Program-made: the position numbers and the translations under genes
Notes under the pieces: model-generated
Seen by the model: only the letters and a program-made list of their open reading frames with translations
Database searches by the model: none
Told to the model about the DNA's origin: nothing
In this document: positions 32,801 to 45,065 of the stretch, one piece after another
How positions within the stretch are numbered: position 1 is the stretch's first letter
Layout: each line of letters opens with the position of its first letter
Source: Patiria miniata
Lineage: Eukaryota > Echinodermata > Asteroidea > Valvatida > Asterinidae
DNA: 64,000 nt
Direction of reading: 5' to 3'
NCBI RefSeq assembly: GCF_015706575.1
Contig: NW_024037048.1
Location: 13,533,512 to 13,597,511 of the forward strand

Positions 32801-33777
32801 ACGAAAAAAAATAATCCTGGCCATGATGGTTAGTCTTCTCAATTATCCCTTCTAAAAAAATATCCTCCAAGCCATAGTCTCCTCAATTATTCCTTCTAAA
32901 AATATCCTCCTATCCATGATGGTTAGCCTCCTCAATGATAACATCTAAAAAATATCTTCCAAGCCGTGATGCTTTGTCTGTTCAATAATCTCGTCTAAAA
33001 AAAATCCTCCAAGCCATGATGATTACTATCCTAAAATATTATCCATTCTAAAAAAAAAATAGCTTCCAAGCCGTGATGGTTTGTGCGTTCAATAATTTCT
33101 TCTAAAAAAATTCTCCCATTCATAATAGTTAGTTTCCTCAATTATCCCTTCTTAACAAATATCCTCCAAGCCATGATGGTTAGTCTCCTTAATTATCCCT
33201 TCTAAAACAATATCCTCCAAGCCACAATGGTTTTTATTTCAATAATCCCTTCCAAAAAGTTCCTCCTAGCCATGATGTTTAGTCTCCTCAATTTTCCCTT
33301 CTAAAATATCCTCCTAGCCGTGGTGATTAGTCTCCTCAATTATCCCTTCTAAAATATATCATCCAAGCCATGATGGTTTTCATTTCAATAATCTCTATCA
33401 AAAAAAATCCTCCTTGCAGTGATGATTAGTCGCCACAATAATTATCCCTTTAGGAAAGATCCTCCTATCCATGATGGTTAGTCTCCTTAATAATTATCAC
33501 ATCTAAAACATATCCTCTTTGCCAGGATGATAAGTCTCCTCAATTATCCCTTCTAAAAAATATCCTCCTAGCCATGATGGTTAGTCTCCTCAATTATCCC
33601 TTCTCAATATATCCTCCAAGCCATGATGGTTGGTCTCTTCAATTATCCCTTCTAAAAAATATCCTCCAAGCCATGATGGTTTTCATTTCAATAATCCCTT
33701 CTAAAAAGATACCTCCTTGTCATGAGTGTGAGTCTCCGCAATTATCCCTTCTAGAAAATATCCTCCAAGCCGGATAT
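32801..33777 (+). repeat. 50-bp minisatellite, copy B array
   Basis: About 19 units of the same family and order type as 536-2297, but about 780 bp shorter. Unit order matches at both ends, so the length difference arose inside the array. Confidence 0.93.
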
Positions 33778-34056
33778 ACCGGTCTCTTCACTTTGAGCAC
33801 CGCAAAGTTTCTGTCATTAAATCGGTATAGGTACTTTTTTCCCGCCAATTATATAATTTATTTGTGTGATAATTACTTCGTTTGATTCGAAAATAGCAAA
33901 GCCTTCCAAAAGAGACATGAATGTTCCTCGCGCTTGAGTCCAGACAGGACCGTTGGAGAACGCATTCTGTTTGAAATGAATAATCAAACCAAATTAAATT
34001 TCACTCGACAGAGGCTTTTTTTGGGAGGGGGGGCATTAAGAACTTTTGAAATTCAG

Positions 34057-34196
34057 TTATGCCTCCCCACCATCCCCCAAGTTATCTCCTGGAGGATTTT
34101 TAGTGACTCATATTTTTGTTGGTATTTGTTTTCAGCCAGCAATCCGCTCGAGTGTTGAGGAGTGCTTCCGCGATAGAATTCAAGAACTGTGCTTAG
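34057..34196 (+). other. Exon-like block upstream of C1q, B second copy
   Basis: Acceptors ending 34056 and 34135 (the second after TTTGTTTTC), donor GTGAGTG at 34197. It is closest to the copy C block at 60892-61030 (GCGATAGAATTCAAGAACTG). Confidence 0.4.
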
Positions 34197-34408
34197 GTGA
34201 GTGTCTCGTCATTTTCTTCATTCAAGCATCGTAATAAAGCGGTGATATGGTGGGAAACTGTTTTTTTTTTTTCTATTCATTTACATGTAAAAAGTTTTTG
34301 GTCACAGTTATAAACAGAAAACGTCATTCGAACAAAAGAAGTGTGCAAATCTGCACTCACTGTACAACTGTGCCTCACATTTTGGCCAATCGCTGCTATG
34401 AACACAGT

Positions 34409-34980
34409 CCAGGCGCGGTTCTACGGGGGGGGGGGCTTTAGCGCCCCCCCCCCCAATTTTTTGTCTAGCCCCCAAAAAATTCCATAAAAAAATTAAATAA
34501 ATGCACTAGCAAAATGTAAGAATTTGACGTACATGGTAATGGTCTCCCCCTAAATGAGAAGGGTGCATTGTACACTTTTAGTTAATATAGTGTGCCTGAC
34601 TGTGGGATTTTATCAGCGCTCCCCGTTCGCTTGTACCCACCGCCCTGCAAACAGGGCGCTGGGAAGGGCAGATGAGCTTCTCAGAATCTTGTGAAGGAAG
34701 TGGGGATGGCATTCTGGGTAATTTATCATGACCTTTGTATAAAGCATCCCAGCGTCCTGTTTGCAGGGCGGGGTACGAGCGAACGAATGCTCCCCATAGA
34801 AAATATGACACGAGCCCCCCCCCCCCCCCCCCCCCCCCCCACGTATTGATCTTCAGAGGCCTAAGTGTCCGGAGAAAATAACCAGTCAACATTTCAGCAC
34901 GTTTCCCTGGAAAAAAAATCTGGATTCACCTTGCTAGCCCCCCTCCCCCCCAAAAAAATTGGCTCTAGAACTGCGCTTGG
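34409..34980. mobile_element. hAT-like MITE with nested element
   Basis: Ends CCAGGCGCGGTTCTA and TAGAACTGCGCTTGG are inverted repeats. Flanks AACACAGT and AACACACC agree at 6 of 8 bases, which fits an old 8-bp target duplication of hAT type. The interior contains long C- and G-runs, including an unbroken C tract near 34816-34840, and a nested palindromic element at 34617-34796. No transposase is present. Confidence 0.65.
34617..34796. mobile_element. Nested foldback MITE
   Basis: GCTCCCCGTTCGCTTGTACC and CGCCCTGCAAACAGGGCGCT at the left pair with AGCGTCCTGTTTGCAGGGCG and GGGTACGAGCGAACG at the right. The copy C version (about 61457-62007) is larger because of an extra insert of about 370 bp (about 61585-61955). 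Confidence 0.7.
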
Positions 34981-35088
34981 AACACACCTTTTTGAACCGT
35001 AGCCTTTTTGTTCGTGGTCTTTGAATCAACATGCGATTCAGTTTCAAATTCTCCCTATTATAACTAACTTCCGTTCGATGACGTCACA

Positions 35089-35960
35089 ATGCTGAATTGT
35101 CGCAAAGACGTTTATGGTAATTCAAAGAATATTTATGGCTGCAGACCAGCAAATAAACTGCCATGGACCTCAGTGATAAATACCCCCACTTGTAAAGATC
35201 AGGACAAATACTCACAACTCTCCAAGGTGTTTGAAACACCCATTGAATTAAAGTTTATTTCATAATCTTTCATTGTCTGTTCAATGTTGGCGGTATAATC
35301 CGATGACCTTTTTGGAAAAAAAATTCCACCCAAAGATGATGACCCTGTAGTCCTGTAGCCTATCGCCCAAGGCACAATCTGCCACTTCACAAAACACTGA
35401 ACACTCAGGTTTATTAGGACAAAAGATATTGCTCAAACAGGGGCGGATCCAGGAATTTTTGCAGGGGGAGGGTCAGGCTCCTAGCAAAAACATATGTCAG
35501 ATTGTTGTGATAGGCGAACGGGTAATTATTATTACTATAATTGTGATATATTTGTGTGGGGGGGGGGGGTCGGCCCCCCTCCCCACCCTCTGGATCCGCG
35601 CCTGTCAAACTATTTTGTCAAATTTTGACCTGAAATGATTGTAATTTGATGTATGATGACGTCATGACGACGTCACTAAAATATCCACATCTTCACACTA
35701 AGGTTCATATTCATATCAGGTTTCGTCTTTCTGCAACTTCTTTTTGCATTTTAAATTCACCTAAATTTTACCTACCAGTAACCCCGGAAGGAAAGGTCAG
35801 ACGACTTTACCTTCGAATATCAAAAATGTTTATCAATGTATAGTCAATCAGATTTCAAAGTGTGAACATGATTGTTCATTTTGTTTATGAGGCTTTGCAG
35901 TGAAATTGCTTGTAATTAAATACCTGATGACGTCATTACGACGTCAGAGTATAAAAAGGT
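35089..35960 (+). promoter_or_regulatory. CRE/TATA promoter block, copy B
   Basis: TGACGTCA at 35089-35096, 35657-35664 and 35928-35935. The site corresponding to 3300-3307 is changed to CGACGTCA. A TATAAAAAGG box is at 35950-35959. Spacing between the last CRE and TATA equals copies A and C. Confidence 0.5.
35438..35604. mobile_element. Complete GC-run MITE (CAGGGGCGGATCCAG ends)
   Basis: Left end CAGGGGCGGATCCAG and right end CTGGATCCGCGCCTG are inverted repeats; the interior is a G-run beside a C-run. TCAAA lies on both sides but the offsets do not make a clean target duplication. It sits inside the CRE promoter block between the first and second CRE. Confidence 0.65.
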
Positions 35961-36099
35961 ATACCTCTGATTCAGTGTTGATATTTGTTAAAGGTTTGAA
36001 GTCTGTACTGTTCAGAAGAAAAGTCGCAGATAATTATTGTCAGAAAAAAAACAAGAAGAAAGAAAGAAAGAAATTTCTTAACATTTCCAAACAATGATT

Positions 36100-38340
36100 G
36101 GGTAGTACCCGATCACCCAAATATATCAGGGTTTTGTTGTTCGGAATGAGGAATTCCTGTCTGACATTATTTCCGCATCTACTTTCATTTCGCACGCTTC
36201 AAACTAAATTATTGTTCACATAATGACTGGTTTAGTTTTTGATAAAGTTGAAATCTTGTCACTATAATGGATAGCACACTGTACATTCACGGAAAGTTGT
36301 ATTGTCAAAACAAAGGCTATCAGTAGGACTTTTTTTAGTCATATCTGATTGCAGTATTTTGAAGAGTTTAAAACATCAAGTTCCCTGCTGATTTCAGAAT
36401 AGTTTCAACTGATTGTGATTAATGCTTAAACAAATTCACGCACTTTTAATACTTTAAAAAATATGTCTTTCTTTGGTTTACAGAAGACATATTGCGAAAG
36501 CTCCATTCTTTATAAATAACCTCACCAATAAAATCAGTATGATCAACCACCCCTTATTTTCTTCCTCATTTTGCCATTTTAATCAATTTAATTTTAAAAC
36601 ACGGAAACTCTGGTGCAATGTACTCACATTGTTTCCCGGCAATCACTGAAACTAATTCAGGATCAACAGTTATGGGGAAGTTGGTCACGGAAGAACGTTT
36701 ATCGGGAAATCCGGACATCAAAAACATTCCTGTCTTATTGTGTGTTATTGCTCAAGCAGTACCCTTTCAACTTTGCCATTTAGCTAGAGTTCACAGTGCG
36801 CTTTGATCATCAAGTTACATTCAGCAGGATGAACGAGTCATGAATACAGAGGGCGCAAATACAAACGGACCGGATCGTGATATGATGCACACAGTTTTAG
36901 ACCAGTTCAAATTGGTTTCTTTAATTGGGTGAATTTGTAGAAATCATGTGTAGAGTTGGTGTTTGTACAAATTGCTCAGGCTTTCTGTTCGCCTGAAGAG
37001 ATTGAAGCAAAAGCTCTCGATGAATCCACTCATGTATTTGCATGCAGGGTTCCACTCAGAATGCAACTGAGATTCTGTTGGATATTTGGACAAACAGCCA
37101 TATTGATTTTTGGCTTATTTTTCGAAAGTTTTTGGTGATTGGTACAGATTTTCACAAATCTGAAATATTTTGTGAGACAGGTTTCAGTTGACAAACAGAT
37201 GGAGGCTTACTAGAGCCAAACCGGTGCGCTGATTTCCTATCCGGAAAATAAATCTTTATTGAACGACTGTAACTTGACTGCGGTAGTCCAGCTGTAGTGT
37301 TTGCGCCCCTACTTCCTTGGTATGAGATCGATTTCCCCCACAAATGCAGAAACTGTATGCTCATTGAGATTCCTATAACTACAAGTTCAAGCAACCTTGA
37401 ACCAGTTAGAGGAACATATGATCAATTGCTCACAATCTTAAGTATGATGCAGCACAACTAACTTTTGAACTTTTAGCTTAGTTGATGCTATACATTTGAC
37501 CAAAACAGATAAATTAAAGGGATTATTTTTTTGGTTCTTGTCACTGAATTTCGTTGCTATCACACGTTAATAGTCTGCCCACCGGCACACTATTTCGAAA
37601 ACGTCTTCAGTTTTTTAAGACGATATATCTTGTCTGATATAACACTATACAAACACGAAATAATTCAGTGTCAAAAAAAAAGCTGTTCAGACTCGACTGG
37701 TTTTGAATCAAATTTTGGGAGCATTTTTTTAAAGAGCTCATTACATCAAGTTCCCTGCTGTGATTCAGAATAGTTGAAATTGATCGGGATTCGCACTTAT
37801 TCAAAATAATTCACGCACTTGTAATAGTTCAGGTAAAAAATTACTGCGTTAACATTTTGGTTTAAAGAAAACAATCTTGCGAATGTTGGACTCTTTAACC
37901 TAAACAGTATATAGGTATGATCAACCACCCCCTTATTTTCTGCCTCGTTTTTTCCCTGTTTAATTTACCATTTTAATTTTTAAACATGAAATCCTGATTC
38001 GATGTACTCACATTGTATTCCGGCAATCACTCAAACTAATTCAGGATGAAGAGTTATGGAAAAGTTGGTCACGGAAGAACGTTATCAGGAAATCCGGACA
38101 ACTCAAACATTCCTGTCTTATTTTGTGTTATCATTTATGTGGATACTCAGTACCCTTTGAACTTTGTTGTTAAACTGTGTCATTTCGCTAGAGTTCACAG
38201 TGCGCCATTCCGGTTTGATCATCAAGTTATATTCAATCACTGCAGGATGAACGTGTCACTGAATATATAGAGGGCGCAAATACAAACGGACCGGATCCTG
38301 ATGATGCACACAGTTTTATTCAAGTTCAAATTGCTTTATC
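36100..38340 (+). repeat. Leader module pair in B
   Basis: Counterpart of 3480-5735, again with two diverged copies (about 36.25-36.95 and 37.6-38.35 kb). Between them lies a segment with GTGCGCTGATTTCC, CTACTTCCTTGGTATGAGAT also present at 4.6 and 60.0 kb. Non-coding. Confidence 0.7.
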
Positions 38341-38910
38341 TAGTTGGATTCATTTGTAGAAATCATGTATAGCGTTGATGTACGTCTGTACAAATTATTC
38401 GTCCCTTCTGTTCTGCTGTCAAGGGCGGATCCAGAACACTTTTTTTTTGGGGGGGGGTTGCCAAAAATAATTGTGTCCCCTAAAAGTGGGTCAAAAAATT
38501 ACGGCGTGGGGTTCATGGTTCAGTTCAAAGTATTCAACCGATATATCAGGCGAAATACTTTCACCGGGTATTTGATACCGTATCTTCACTTTCAGCATTG
38601 CAAGGTTTCTGCCATTAAATAGCCATATATGTACTTTTCCGGGCAATTGCAAATGATCCTTCGTGGCCTTCAGTTCTTTTTGCATACAGATTTCTCTCAG
38701 CAAATCTAGGCATTTGTTTTGGTAGTTACTGCGTTTGATTCGAAAATATTAAATCCTTCAAAGAAGACATGAATATTGTTGCTCGTGCGTGGGTCTGTTC
38801 AGGGCCTTTGCATGCAGGACGCATTCCGCTTAAAAAGTATATTATCAATCCAGATCACATTTCGCTCGACAGAGATTTTGATCTGGGGGTGTTTTACTTG
38901 TGAAATTCAG

Positions 38911-39019
38911 CTATGCCTCCCCCAACAGCCCCCAAGATATCTCCCAGCGGATTTTCAATGACTCATTTTCGTTCGCTGAGGATTCCCTTCGTGATAGAAT
39001 TCAAGAACGTTACATCGAG
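38911..39019 (+). other. Exon-like block, open version
   Basis: Acceptor GTGAAATTCAG, 109 bases, donor GTGAGTG. Unlike its relatives it is open throughout, reading YASPNSPQDISQRIFNDSFS, FAEDSLRDRIQERYIE. The relatives have an intron-like TTTTTGTTGGTATT insert and changed frames. If coding, it would need an upstream ATG; one in frame lies at 38900. It may be the functional member of this leader-exon family. Confidence 0.4.
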
Positions 39020-40872
39020 GTGAGTGTCTGTTATTTGACATTTTCCTCACTCAATCATCAGAACAGAGCAGTGATCTGGTGGGAGACTGTATTTTTTTCT
39101 TTATATTTATACACCTTTTGGTCAAAATGTTTACAGAAAACATCGCTCGAGTGATATTCCCTCCCTATAACACCCACCGTAGAACTGTGCCAGACATTTT
39201 GGCCTGCAGTCTTTGCAAATTCCTCGTTAAACTCATCAGGGTGCCTCCAACTAATGGCGGATACAAGCTGAAATTTCCTTCACATGTTCTTTTATGCAGG
39301 TACATCAGTTTGTCAAAAAAGAGAACTAAGATGAAAACAAATATTGATCACACCAATATTTAGTTGCTGTGTAATCAGATTCTTTGGAATTTGTCTTCTT
39401 TTATTTATTTTTTTAACTCGGAATTGTGTTCGCAACCGTTGTCCTAATTTTTTCTTGATCGTTGATCACGTTGTAATTCGTTTGTGATTGTTTATCAACT
39501 TCGGGAATCATAACATATAGGTTTTCCCGTCCAATTTCGCAACTTGTTCGTCCAATAAGAGAGACTGTTCATTACACTGCAAAAGGTCGCATTTAGCGCA
39601 TTCGATTTTTTAAAAAATATTTTACACCCACCAAAGCGTGAAGGCAACTTTTTCGTGCAAAAGAAAATACATTTCTTTTGTTGGTTTTCGATTTTGCACT
39701 GAGTGTCGGCGAATCTGTAAGAGGAAGTATTCATTTTCAACGAAAGTGCAATGGAATAAGGAGTCTATTTAATTTGCAATTCGCAAATCGCCAATCGTAT
39801 TGGCCATAAAAAAAACCCAAATTTATATGATTTTCAATTTTTTTTTACTTCCAAAGAGTGATTACAACAATTAACAAACTAATCACTTAATTGTTCTTAC
39901 ATAAAAATCTGTATTTTGACATAGTATTATATCGGCGAGTGTTCTAAATGTATTTCCTTCTATCACTTTGACACTTTACATTGATACAGTTCTGTTCTGC
40001 TTTTTTCATATTCCCTTCCCAGGCATTCCAATCTTTGAAATAGCTGTACATTCCTTAATCCAAACTTGTCAAAAGCCATGTCATTTTATAGGACTCTGTT
40101 TTATCACTATAACACAATATCTTGCTCATGCAACTTCCAAATATCATTGAACTGTGTTACTTTTGTAAACGTATGCATCAAAGTGAATTCACGAGGGGGA
40201 CTGAAATTCAAAGCACAAGAAATTCAATGCACAAGTCACGTAAGTTGCTGCTTTCTTTTCACGCGTGAATGAAGAATACCCTAAAATAGTTTGAGCTGTC
40301 ACTAAATTGAACCGGGTGTGAAAAGGTCTGCATGTTTTATGCGATTTTGAATAAAAATGTTTTATTATTATTATTAGCAAAGTATGAAATTGGGCGGGAA
40401 ACCCTATAATATTTCACAGTGAATGAAAAAGTTCATTTCTGCTTTAAAACTCATAGTGAACTGGAGTTAAAAGTACATTTGCCTGGACAAGTGCAACAAA
40501 AGCTTAGAATGCCAACAGACTGTTGACCGAGTTACTAGTGTCTCAAAAAAAGATACATGCCTTCACAAATTTTAATTTGAAAAAAAAATCGTTCAATAAT
40601 AACGTGTAAACAAATTGAAAGCTTATTTCACGAATCAGTCAATTCGAGAGAAATTGAACAATGCGACATTAAAACAGGTTGTTTTTCTTGACGAATTCGG
40701 CCGAGAAAACCTACTATTTTAATCACTTGACCCTAATAACTTGGTGAGTATCCTGCTTTTGAGTAGCAATGGATCCCAATCAGAAAAAAAACTCACTCAT
40801 TTATCTTAATTGATAATAAAATAGTATTAAAATGTAAACTTAACCAGTATTCGTTTGTATGTTTTTTTTCAG
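39020..40872 (+). other. Leader intron of copy B; no gene seen
   Basis: AT-rich. The part from about 39.1 to 40.38 kb has no match in copy A and appears B-specific. The part from 40.38 kb matches 6.4-6.9 kb. ORFs of 60-80 codons are not supported by any motif. Confidence 0.5.
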
Positions 40873-40932
40873 CCTTTACTGAACTCCTTGTGATCTCTTC
40901 TTGGACCTGATCTTCAAGAACGAACCATCGAG
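40873..40932 (+). other. C1q gene, 5' untranslated exon, copy B
   Basis: TTTTTTTTCAG acceptor, 60 bases ending ACCATCGAG, donor GTGGGTG. Counterpart of 6922-6981 with a few substitutions; splice signals conserved. Confidence 0.5.
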
Positions 40933-41422
40933 GTGGGTGTGGTGAGGTTTGATTAATGATTCTATCAGGACCGGGGAAGGGGCAAGATGTAATCCGCCCC
41001 CCCCCCCCCAAAAAAAAAATACTACAGCTCCGGAACGCTTCGCCCTATCGGAATGCATTTTGGTGACCTTTCCTAACTCTTATTGACGGCCGAAATAAAA
41101 AAAAAATCGATTCGATGGGTTGCCATGACAACCGGTTTTATAAACTAGGCTTTTCATAAATGTTAGCCCCTTGACCCCTCATACGCCACTGTTATATAAC
41201 AAAGAAAACATTCTTCGAACAATGATTCCTCCAATCTCATTTTTTGGGTTTTTTTTTCTTTCTTCAAATCTGACGGCGGATTGTCATGAATTTTAGACTA
41301 GTTCTCCTGTTTATCAAACCTCAATATTTTTCTCTACTCTTCCCGTTTTTAAAAACTATTTTATTGAAAAAAAAATCTCACCTGATTTGGTTTAGTTTCA
41401 TGCTTAATTGTTTACGTACAGA

Positions 41423-42220
41423 ATGAATATCTGCGTGGCAACCGTTCTTTCAATCGCCCTCCTTCTGGGTAACTCCGTCAACCTCCGAGCTTCCGTTACT
41501 GGGCCGGTTCCCTCGGACGGTGATGGTCCTGCGTTTCAGGCGTGTCCGATGTGCTGCCAGGGGCCGGCTGCAATTCCCGGCATACCAGGTTTGCCTGGGT
41601 CCCTAGGTCAGCCAGGGTCAAAGGGCGAGTCAGGTCAAAAGGGTGATATTGGACAGATTGGACCTATGGGTGAGCGTGGAGCAGCTGGGCCTCAAGGGGA
41701 CGAAGGCATAGGCCAGCCCGGAAAAATTGGTCCAAGAGGAGTCCCAGGTGTTGTAGGGCCAACGGGGGAAACTGGTGTCAAAGGTCAAAAGGGTGAGCCA
41801 GGGGAGGCACCAGACGACTCCAACCAGCGGGTAGCATTCACCGTGGTGAGGACGAGCCACTCGGATACCTCTACGAGTGACGACACCCGTTTGCCCTTCC
41901 AGGCGACCGAGACGCTTCTGCCGGGTACCAGCTTCGATCTCGAGACCGGCACGTTTACGTGTGGTGTGCCGGGCACCTACGTGTTCATGTTTTCTGTGTG
42001 CAAATATTCTACCAGCAGCCTGTACGTTTATCTCCGGAAGAACGGCGACGTGGTTGTCTCTGGCGGTAGCAATGATTCAAGTCACTATGATCAGGTGTCT
42101 GGGAGCGCGGTGGTGGTTCTGCAGTGTGGAGATACGATGTATCTCACAATGGCCGGTAGGGCGTTTAGTACTTCCTATCACTGGACCTCATTCAGTGGCT
42201 TCCTCCTTTACCCCGAATAA
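41423..42220 (+). CDS. Secreted collagen-C1q domain protein, copy B
   Basis: 265 residues, same architecture as the protein at 7471: signal peptide, CPMCC cysteines, collagen stalk with one interruption at GDEGIGQ, C1q head ending FSGFLLYPE. The acceptor TTTACGTACAG ends one base before ATG. Differences from copy A are mostly replacements: K2N, F4C, A30P, S38F, P70S, S79I, T129A, P146H, a rewritten and longer STSDD loop near 150, S193Y, S195T, loss of G198, H202Y, L214G, N221Y, E222D, R234C, S243A, Y247F, G249T, W251Y and E253W (copy A numbering). Only three silent changes were found. R234C adds a cysteine near QCGD. The two genes probably make proteins with different ligand surfaces. Confidence 0.93.
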   Translation: MNICVATVLSIALLLGNSVNLRASVTGPVPSDGDGPAFQACPMCCQGPAAIPGIPGLPGSLGQPGSKGESGQKGDIGQIGPMGERGAAGPQGDEGIGQPGKIGPRGVPGVVGPTGETGVKGQKGEPGEAPDDSNQRVAFTVVRTSHSDTSTSDDTRLPFQATETLLPGTSFDLETGTFTCGVPGTYVFMFSVCKYSTSSLYVYLRKNGDVVVSGGSNDSSHYDQVSGSAVVVLQCGDTMYLTMAGRAFSTSYHWTSFSGFLLYPE

Positions 42221-42221
42221 A
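42216..42221 (+). terminator. AATAAA over C1q stop, copy B
   Basis: As in copy A, the TAA stop (42218-42220) lies inside the AATAAA hexamer. The ACACGA-GCA-TCGTGT stem-loop and following TGTTGCTG segment are also kept. Confidence 0.6.
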
Positions 42222-42229
42222 CACAACAA

Positions 42230-43630
42230 ATCCAACACATAAAGATACACGAGCATCGTGTTGCTGATTTTTTTAATCGCTTTCCATTTTGCCGAAACAA
42301 TAACTAATGGATTAAAACAAATAATGTTCAATGACAATGTCACAAAATATCATTATTAATGTTTTTGATTTGCGCATGTGCTGATCTGTATACTACAATG
42401 GATTTGCCAATTTGTTTTGACTTTTTGCAAAACAAAATATTTAGCTTCATGCATAAGTATTGGGATACAGTGAAAAGTATGCGTTAAGTTTTTTGACAAC
42501 GATTTTGTTGTACCCATTGTAGGCCTATCGAGAAGTATTTGGATGGAATATTTTTTTCAAAGCAAGCTGGGTCATCATTTTTTTAAGCAACAAAAGGTTT
42601 GCAAAGCAGTGCCACCATGTGTCCAGAAATGTTAACAACTAAAAAAATTGTGTTTATGGTGTTCTCTCACCCACCTGGATTTTTTAGGCCATGTTTCTGA
42701 CCGCCATTTTTTTTTTATTGCCACACTTGGTCAACATATAAAAAAACGTGTTTTTTTTTTCCCAAAAATAAATGCAACTTCTTTGTAGTATTGGGTATTT
42801 AAAACAGATTCATTAAACACAATAACTGTATCCTAAAGCAAACAAAGTTTAAAAAACATACAGACAAACAAACAAAATATTTTGCTACCTACCTGGATAA
42901 TTTTAGGGCGTTTACTGTAACATGTTATTTCTTTGCCTTATGTTCCCTGTATGCCCAGCACAGATGATGTCAATTAAATCAATCCCATGTATGTATCAAT
43001 TTTTATTTCATGTCACGAAAAAAGTCTCGAGTGATCGAATCTGATTTTCTTATAGACTTTAAGCTTGGCATTTGGATTAACAATTGTTTGAAATATTCTA
43101 ATGCTATACACAGCAATTAGAATACACTGGTTTTTATTAAATGATTGCATTATTTTAAACGTTATAATATGTGAGAATTACGTAGAAGTAACAATTGACT
43201 GGCTATGAAAACAGTATGCATAAACCTCATTCTGAGGATTACCAAAAGCACCACCATTGTTGATAAATACTCTCGTTTTTCGCTTGGCTTCGTTATGAAA
43301 AAACAATGATTTTAATTACTTTCAGTTGAAACAGAAACGTGCCCACAGTAATGAAAACAGTGGAGTTGGCTGTTGTTTTTAAAGTCCGTAGAAGTGCGAC
43401 AAGTGTTTCTTGATTAACAGACTCCAAATTATTTGAAGACTTTTATTGTTCTTAATCAGCATTGCTTGATTGCATTCAAGAAACTCACTTTGAAAACATC
43501 AGTAAAAGTGTGAGCCCGTTAGATGGTAAAGAAACAATCTCAACGAAATCAATCGAAACAAAGTACAAATTCCATTCAAGTGAGGAGGGTCTTTCAACTG
43601 GTTGGAATTGTCCTTTGTCACTTTATCATT
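42230..43630. other. Intergenic region, counterpart of 8270-9700
   Basis: Aligned throughout with the copy A region, with scattered substitutions and small indels. No gene seen. Confidence 0.6.
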
Positions 43631-43784
43631 TCAAGTGAATTTCTTTGTATTGACTTTTATTTGGATGCCATATTTGGTCAGGTGATGCAAGGCCCCTGCT
43701 GACAGCATATCCTTGGATAATGTCTCCAGCCAGCACATGAACATGTAAGCTGAACAAGTACGCTTCCTGGGAATAGGTAGACTC
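43631..43784 (-). CDS. SLC12A: SLC12 C-terminal exon, copy B
   Basis: GCAG acceptor, then SLPIPRKRTCSAYMFMCWLE, TLSKDMLSAG as in copy A. After that 17 extra bases change the frame, giving ALHHLTKYGIQIKVNTKKFT and a stop. The C-termini of A and B therefore differ completely after LSAG, and neither resembles the usual LTFY ending. Confidence 0.6.
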
Positions 43785-44204
43785 CTGCAAGAAATCAAAG
43801 AAAAGGTTATAACGGACCCTTCCTGCATGTCAATCGACAGTGCACATTGGCCAATCAGATCACCACTTTTGATCAGGTGACCACAGTAGCTCAGTCAGAC
43901 TGGGTCACAAGCACTGTTAGATCTATTGCTCACCCCGCCCCATTTTTTGCACCAGCGGTAACCCCCCCCCCCCCCCCCCCGAGTATTCTGTAAAAAGTGC
44001 CCTTTTTACACAAGTAACTTTTTAGTTTTTACACAAGTGTCCTTAGTTTTCTTAAAAAAGTTTCTTGTTTCGCCAGCTGCTTTTCAAGAATTTTTGGTAT
44101 TTCGTGTAAACGTCAGCAATTGTGCCGCCATGAAAAGCGCCACCCATTGACCTACCGCCGTTTGCGAGTTAACCACGCCCCTTAGACAACTCTATAAGCC
44201 TTTT

Positions 44205-44357
44205 CGCTGATACCGCCATCTTTGAATTTTTTTTTCGGGGGGGGGGGGGGCATTACAATGAAAATATGTCTCATCATGCAACTGTAGCTGAGAATGATGG
44301 GATGTCTTTTCATTGTAATGCCCCCCCCCCCCCATTTCAAAGATGGCAGTATCCGCG
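44205..44357. mobile_element. Foldback MITE, copy B
   Basis: Counterpart of 10240-10409 with the same arms and a shorter G/C tract. Confidence 0.75.
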
Positions 44358-44525
44358 AAACGGCTCATGGAATTTTGTACATTAACTTTTGTTTGTCTCA
44401 GATTTTGGCGTTCTGCGTCCATTTGTATATCATGTTTAGACAATATTTTACAAGCTGCGTTGACGCAATTCCACCGTGATAGGTTAATTGTCCGATAGTG
44501 ACCATTATCGCCGGTTTGTACTTAC

Positions 44526-44593
44526 ATGACAATGAGCTGAGCCTCCTGGGAATGTTGGCGAAGCAATTCACGGATCCGCATCTGTCTGTTGGT
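44526..44593 (-). CDS. SLC12A: SLC12 68-nt exon, copy B
   Basis: Open, same length and splice sites as 10574-10641; reads TNRQMRIRELLRQHSQEAQL plus IVM. The only copy of this exon found in unit B. Confidence 0.65.
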
Positions 44594-45065
44594 CTGAAAG
44601 AAAAAAAAAGATTTCAGGCGAAAAAATGTTGTGATTTATTGATGTTTACTAAAGTCGAGTTCCATGCACTTGGCAAATCAAATGAACTGAGAGTTGTACG
44701 GAAAAATGGATTGAAAGTGATCAATCTCATTATTGAAAATCAGCCTCCAGAATGTCAAAGGTTGGACCCAATTAACAGATGTTGCAAGACTGGACTTAAA
44801 ATCACAAAAACCAGGGAATTAGCGTAAAGTGGACACTGGGAAAGCTTTAAGTGTATTGTACTCCATGCATGGACAAAAGAGGGCGCTTTATAGTCAAACA
44901 AGCAGAAGCCGGAATGAGGCACACTTTACTAGTTCACTCATGCTGGTTATCGTGTATTTGGTACCAGCATTTATAAGCCACGATGGCGCCCAAATGGCCC
45001 TCGTTGATAGTTTTCTCTGTGGAGGGGGGGGGGGGGGTCGCTTAAGCGCAAGAAGGAGATTCTAC

